A stretch of 26,653 nt of DNA from Lachnospira sp. UBA2821 (GTDB taxonomy: Bacteria > Bacillota > Clostridia > Lachnospirales > Lachnospiraceae). Both the position numbers and the translations under genes were made by a program. The DNA lies in the NCBI GenBank assembly GCA_002351535.1, contig DEGR01000054.1:1-26653 (forward strand), in the 5' to 3' direction. This document shows, piece after piece, positions 23,585-26,653 of this stretch (position 1 is the first letter of the stretch; every line of letters begins with the position of its first letter). The notes beneath the pieces were generated by a model that was not told the DNA's origin, did no database searches, and saw nothing but the letters and a program-made list of their open reading frames with translations.

Positions 23585-26539
23585 ATGAAAAAATTTTCAA
23601 AAGCATTTATTGTGGCATTGGCACTATGTCTGACAGGAATTCTTGTATTCACACCACAGCAGGTAAGTGCAAAGTCAAAAGTTGTAAAAGTCAAGTCTGT
23701 AAAGCTTAATAAAAAGAGTGTAAAGCTTGCTAAGGGAAAGAAGGTTAAGCTTTCGACCAGACTTAATCCTGCAAAGACAACACAGAAGACACTCGTATGG
23801 ACATCATCAAAAAAGAGTGTTGCAACCGTAGATAAGAAAGGTACGGTTGCTGCCAGAAAAGCAGGTAAGACGCAGATTACGGTTACTGTGAAGGGCACAA
23901 AAGTAAAAGCTAAATGTAGTGTTACTGTTACATGTCCTGTTACAAAGGTGACACTTACAGGTGAAAATAAAGTTAAAGAAGGAGCTTCAATTATATTAAA
24001 GGCAAAAGTGACACCAAAGGATGCTACGAATAAGAAGGTAACATTTAAGAGTAGTGATAACACTATTGCAACCGTAGATTCAAAAGGTATTGTAAAAGGA
24101 ATAAAAGCAGGAACTGTAAATATCACAGCGACAGCGAAAGATGGTTCTAAAAAGAAGGCTGTTAAGAAGATAACGGTAGTTAAAAACCAAGGCGAAGAAC
24201 CTGTAACACCCGGAGATGACAACACAAATATTACAGTAACGACACAGGATGAACTTAATAAAGCTCTTGAAAATATTAAAAATGGTATACTTACGATAAA
24301 GACTAACGAGGAGACTACATTTGTTATACCGGAGGGGATATATAATGGTGTGAGTCTTGCAGTTGAAGGAGATAATGCAAATGTTATTAATAATGCAAGA
24401 TTTGATTTTATTACAATTAAAAAGCAGATTAACGCAACATTTACAGAGAATGTGGGCGGAAATACTATTACAGTTGAATCGGAGAAAGCAGATATTATTG
24501 TAGGTGAGCAGGCAGTTACGTCTATTAGCATTCTTGATTCTGTAAATGATATTAAAATCAGAGAAAAGGGAACAGTATCTAAGATTGACATAAAAGGAAA
24601 TGCTAATGTTGATATTATTAAATTAAATGATAAAGATACAGTTACAGACGTAAATGTATCAGGAAAGGCACTGATTGTAACTAACAAAAATATTAATGTC
24701 ATGGCAGATGATAAGATTACACTTATTCTTAAACCAGGGGCAGAAAAGAGTACGGTAACTGTTCCATCAGAAGACATAATACCTGATATTCAGGGAACTG
24801 ATAAAGTTAAGGTAATAGCAGATGGGAAGGAAAGTGAGATTACACCTTCACCGGTTGAGGATAAATATCTTTCTGATATAGAATTTACAGGCAAGCTTGA
24901 AAAAGCAGGAACAGATGTGGCAGCTTTAGAGGGAAAGGCTTATCTTGTCAGATATAGCGATAACATGAATATCGAATCAGCGGATACCGCAGAAGATGTT
25001 ATGGTATGTGATATAAAGGATGATACATATAACTTTAACGTAAAAGAGGGGATATATGTATTGATGGTAAAGGTAGACGGCTATAAGAAGTTTATTCAGA
25101 TTATTACAGTTAAAGATAATGGCAATGGCGCTTTTACCAATGAAACAGCTACCCTTGTAAAAGAATCAACGGCAAAGACATCATCAATAACAGGAAAAAT
25201 AGTAAACAGTGTTAATAAAGAACCTATAGAGGGTATTACGGTTGAAATCAGAAGATATAAAAATGTGTCCGATGAAAAAGTTATAGCTACAACTATGACA
25301 AATGCAGACGGAGAATATATTTTTGACAATATCGAGGGCGATAACTATACATTAACGGTTGTAGATAATAGAAAAGAGGCAGGAACCAAATTCATAACAG
25401 TATCATTCAATGTATGTGTTGATAATGATGGTTCAGTTAGTAAAGTGATGGCACTGAGCGAACAGATGAATGATGATAATGTAAGATTTGTTCTTACATG
25501 GGGAAGTCAGGCAGAAGGAGTATGTTCTGACCTTGATGCTTATATTGTTGCACCGACACGGGAGGAAAACAAATATACAAAAATATATCATGGAGAAAAA
25601 GCCTATACATATAATGGTATATATTATACACAGCTTGATATAGATAATATGGATTATGAGGGTCCTGAAACTATTACTATAAATAATCCGTTAGATGGAA
25701 AATATTATTATTATGTATGTAATTATTCTAAAGATGGTAAAATTTCTACATCTGATGCAAGAGTAGATGTATATAAAGGCTCAAGTCTTATAGACTCATA
25801 TACACCCGGCAGTGCATGTGACAGTGATTACTGGGGTGTTTTAATATATGATTCGACAACGGATAAGATTACGGCAGTTAATGAAAGCTCAGACGTAGGA
25901 GCTGATTATAAATACGGTCTTAACTGCTATTCTGAATATAATTATACGGATGTAGAAGAAGTATCATATGTGTATAGTGAAAAGACAATATCACAGACAA
26001 ATAGTAATTTTATTGAACTTACATCAGGATATCTGACATTAAAGAAGCTGCTTCAGAACAATGATAAGTTCAGTATTAAGCTTAAGAATGGAGACAGCAT
26101 TTCTTCATATGAGATATATTATAAAGGAGAGGAAAATTTCAGAAAATATTGTGGCAATGCAGATATGGATGCAATATTATATTTTGAGAATAACGGTACA
26201 CCGATGGCATATGGAATACAGTATTCACAGTCAGGTGATGAAGAATTAGTGCTTGAGGAAAATGATAAATTTGATTTGTATTATGATAATTATCAAAGAG
26301 AACTTGAGATAGACAGTGATGATGAATCATTTACAACATTAAAAAGTATTTTAGACAAGTACAGGCTTATTCTTAAAATGGATGATGAATTGGAATTTGA
26401 TAATTATGAAATTGCATACAAGGGTGACGAATTATTTGAACAGTACGGTGGAAAATCTGATAGTGATGCTGTAGTGATATTCAAAGAATATTCTGAAGAT
26501 ATTGTATTTCAGATTCAATTTGAATATGATGAATGGTAA
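23585..26539 (+). CDS. Large secreted Big_2 / DUF2135-like surface protein
   Basis: A 984-residue exported protein of unknown function. The signal peptide ends near VSA-KS (about residue 28). Two Big_2 Ig-like domains follow (about 33-112 and 115-200; each has WTSS or KSSD, then ATVD and GTV/GIV motifs). A beta-rich region spans about 215-400. A carboxypeptidase-regulatory-like fold lies at about 530-620 (SSITGKIVNSVNKEPIEGI, NADGEYIFDNI). A DUF2135/YfaP-like domain lies at about 632-765 (VRFVLTWGS, DLDAYIVAP). Two C-terminal repeats start near 813 and 913 (TLKKLL..YEIYYKGEENF and TLKSIL..YEIAYKGDELF). No anchor motif is seen; the lysine-rich N-terminus could bind the wall. ATG 23585 with GAGGA 5 bases upstream is preferred over the in-frame ATG 23573. 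Confidence 0.8.
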   Translation: MKKFSKAFIVALALCLTGILVFTPQQVSAKSKVVKVKSVKLNKKSVKLAKGKKVKLSTRLNPAKTTQKTLVWTSSKKSVATVDKKGTVAARKAGKTQITVTVKGTKVKAKCSVTVTCPVTKVTLTGENKVKEGASIILKAKVTPKDATNKKVTFKSSDNTIATVDSKGIVKGIKAGTVNITATAKDGSKKKAVKKITVVKNQGEEPVTPGDDNTNITVTTQDELNKALENIKNGILTIKTNEETTFVIPEGIYNGVSLAVEGDNANVINNARFDFITIKKQINATFTENVGGNTITVESEKADIIVGEQAVTSISILDSVNDIKIREKGTVSKIDIKGNANVDIIKLNDKDTVTDVNVSGKALIVTNKNINVMADDKITLILKPGAEKSTVTVPSEDIIPDIQGTDKVKVIADGKESEITPSPVEDKYLSDIEFTGKLEKAGTDVAALEGKAYLVRYSDNMNIESADTAEDVMVCDIKDDTYNFNVKEGIYVLMVKVDGYKKFIQIITVKDNGNGAFTNETATLVKESTAKTSSITGKIVNSVNKEPIEGITVEIRRYKNVSDEKVIATTMTNADGEYIFDNIEGDNYTLTVVDNRKEAGTKFITVSFNVCVDNDGSVSKVMALSEQMNDDNVRFVLTWGSQAEGVCSDLDAYIVAPTREENKYTKIYHGEKAYTYNGIYYTQLDIDNMDYEGPETITINNPLDGKYYYYVCNYSKDGKISTSDARVDVYKGSSLIDSYTPGSACDSDYWGVLIYDSTTDKITAVNESSDVGADYKYGLNCYSEYNYTDVEEVSYVYSEKTISQTNSNFIELTSGYLTLKKLLQNNDKFSIKLKNGDSISSYEIYYKGEENFRKYCGNADMDAILYFENNGTPMAYGIQYSQSGDEELVLEENDKFDLYYDNYQRELEIDSDDESFTTLKSILDKYRLILKMDDELEFDNYEIAYKGDELFEQYGGKSDSDAVVIFKEYSEDIVFQIQFEYDEW

Positions 26540-26583
26540 AATAAGGTATTATAGTATTAAATTGTTGGAAAAGTATGTTTAAT

Positions 26584-26644
26584 GAACTCTCGGAATCTTG
26601 AGTAGTTCATGCCAGCTAAACTCTGGCAAGTACTTTGAAAAGTA
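26584..26644 (+). other. Three consecutive hairpins at the window edge
   Basis: GAACTCTC/GAG-T-AGTTC (26584-26608), GCCAG/CTGGC (26611-26627) and TACTT/AAGTA (26631-26644) follow one another with 2-3 bases between. None has a T tail, so this is not a plain terminator. It may be the start of a structured leader or small RNA running out of the window. Confidence 0.45.
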
Positions 26645-26653
26645 AATATTATC

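Noticed and set aside
23530..24777. 415-codon open frame on the minus strand
   Set aside because: It lies antisense to the Big_2 protein; its Phe/Leu/Ser/Val-rich sequence is what lysine-rich coding DNA gives in reverse. It has no ribosome site, and the plus-strand protein has clear domains.
1..26653. Mobile elements, CRISPR arrays, phage genes or defence systems
   Set aside because: No transposase, integrase, regular direct-repeat array or known defence gene was found on either strand; the genes are housekeeping and surface types.

Overview
The window is about 26.7 kb of AT-rich, low-GC Gram-positive chromosome. Gene families, dense co-directional operons, AGGAGG-type ribosome sites, a CIRCE heat-shock element and Big_2/FN3 secreted proteins suggest an anaerobic gut-type Clostridia, most likely Lachnospiraceae. 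That assignment is inference from gene style; no rRNA or species marker is present. No mobile element, phage gene, CRISPR array or origin was seen.

Left part (1-9163). A tRNA-Cys-like gene with several non-canonical positions sits just before metK (S-adenosylmethionine synthetase). Seven bases after metK starts a run of permease, ATPase and lipoprotein of the SsuCBA (sulfonate/taurine/nitrate) ABC type, then a radical SAM protein with an unusual cysteine cluster, then a small flavin-type split-barrel protein. The lipoprotein gene is broken by a frameshift. A LacI-family regulator follows, with a long inverted repeat overlapping its start region. A 16/17-base copy of that repeat's core overlaps the -35 of the next operon (HD-domain protein, TcdA, carbon-nitrogen hydrolase). 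This metK / transporter / radical SAM / flavoprotein group is the best candidate for an undescribed small pathway. A sulfur-compound role is inference from the transporter family and neighbours.

Middle part (9164-17890). A DUF2798-type membrane protein has a leader carrying an 8-base sequence complementary to its own ribosome-binding site. Then come cobalamin-independent methionine synthase (metE, with no visible SAM riboswitch or T-box), a secreted beta-helix/Ig/FN3 protein with a lysine-repeat tail, and a DUF1294 membrane protein. The vitamin B6 locus follows: a MocR-type regulator (pdxR) divergent from pdxS-pdxT, the PLP synthase.

Right part (17891-26653). An Hsp20 chaperone gene has a CIRCE operator over its promoter. 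Next are a small unknown protein, an 881-residue fused ATPase/FtsX-type ABC exporter, pckA (ATP-dependent PEP carboxykinase) with a hairpin in its leader, and a large secreted multi-domain protein. The last 60 bases hold three successive hairpins with no gene, perhaps the leader of a gene beyond the window.
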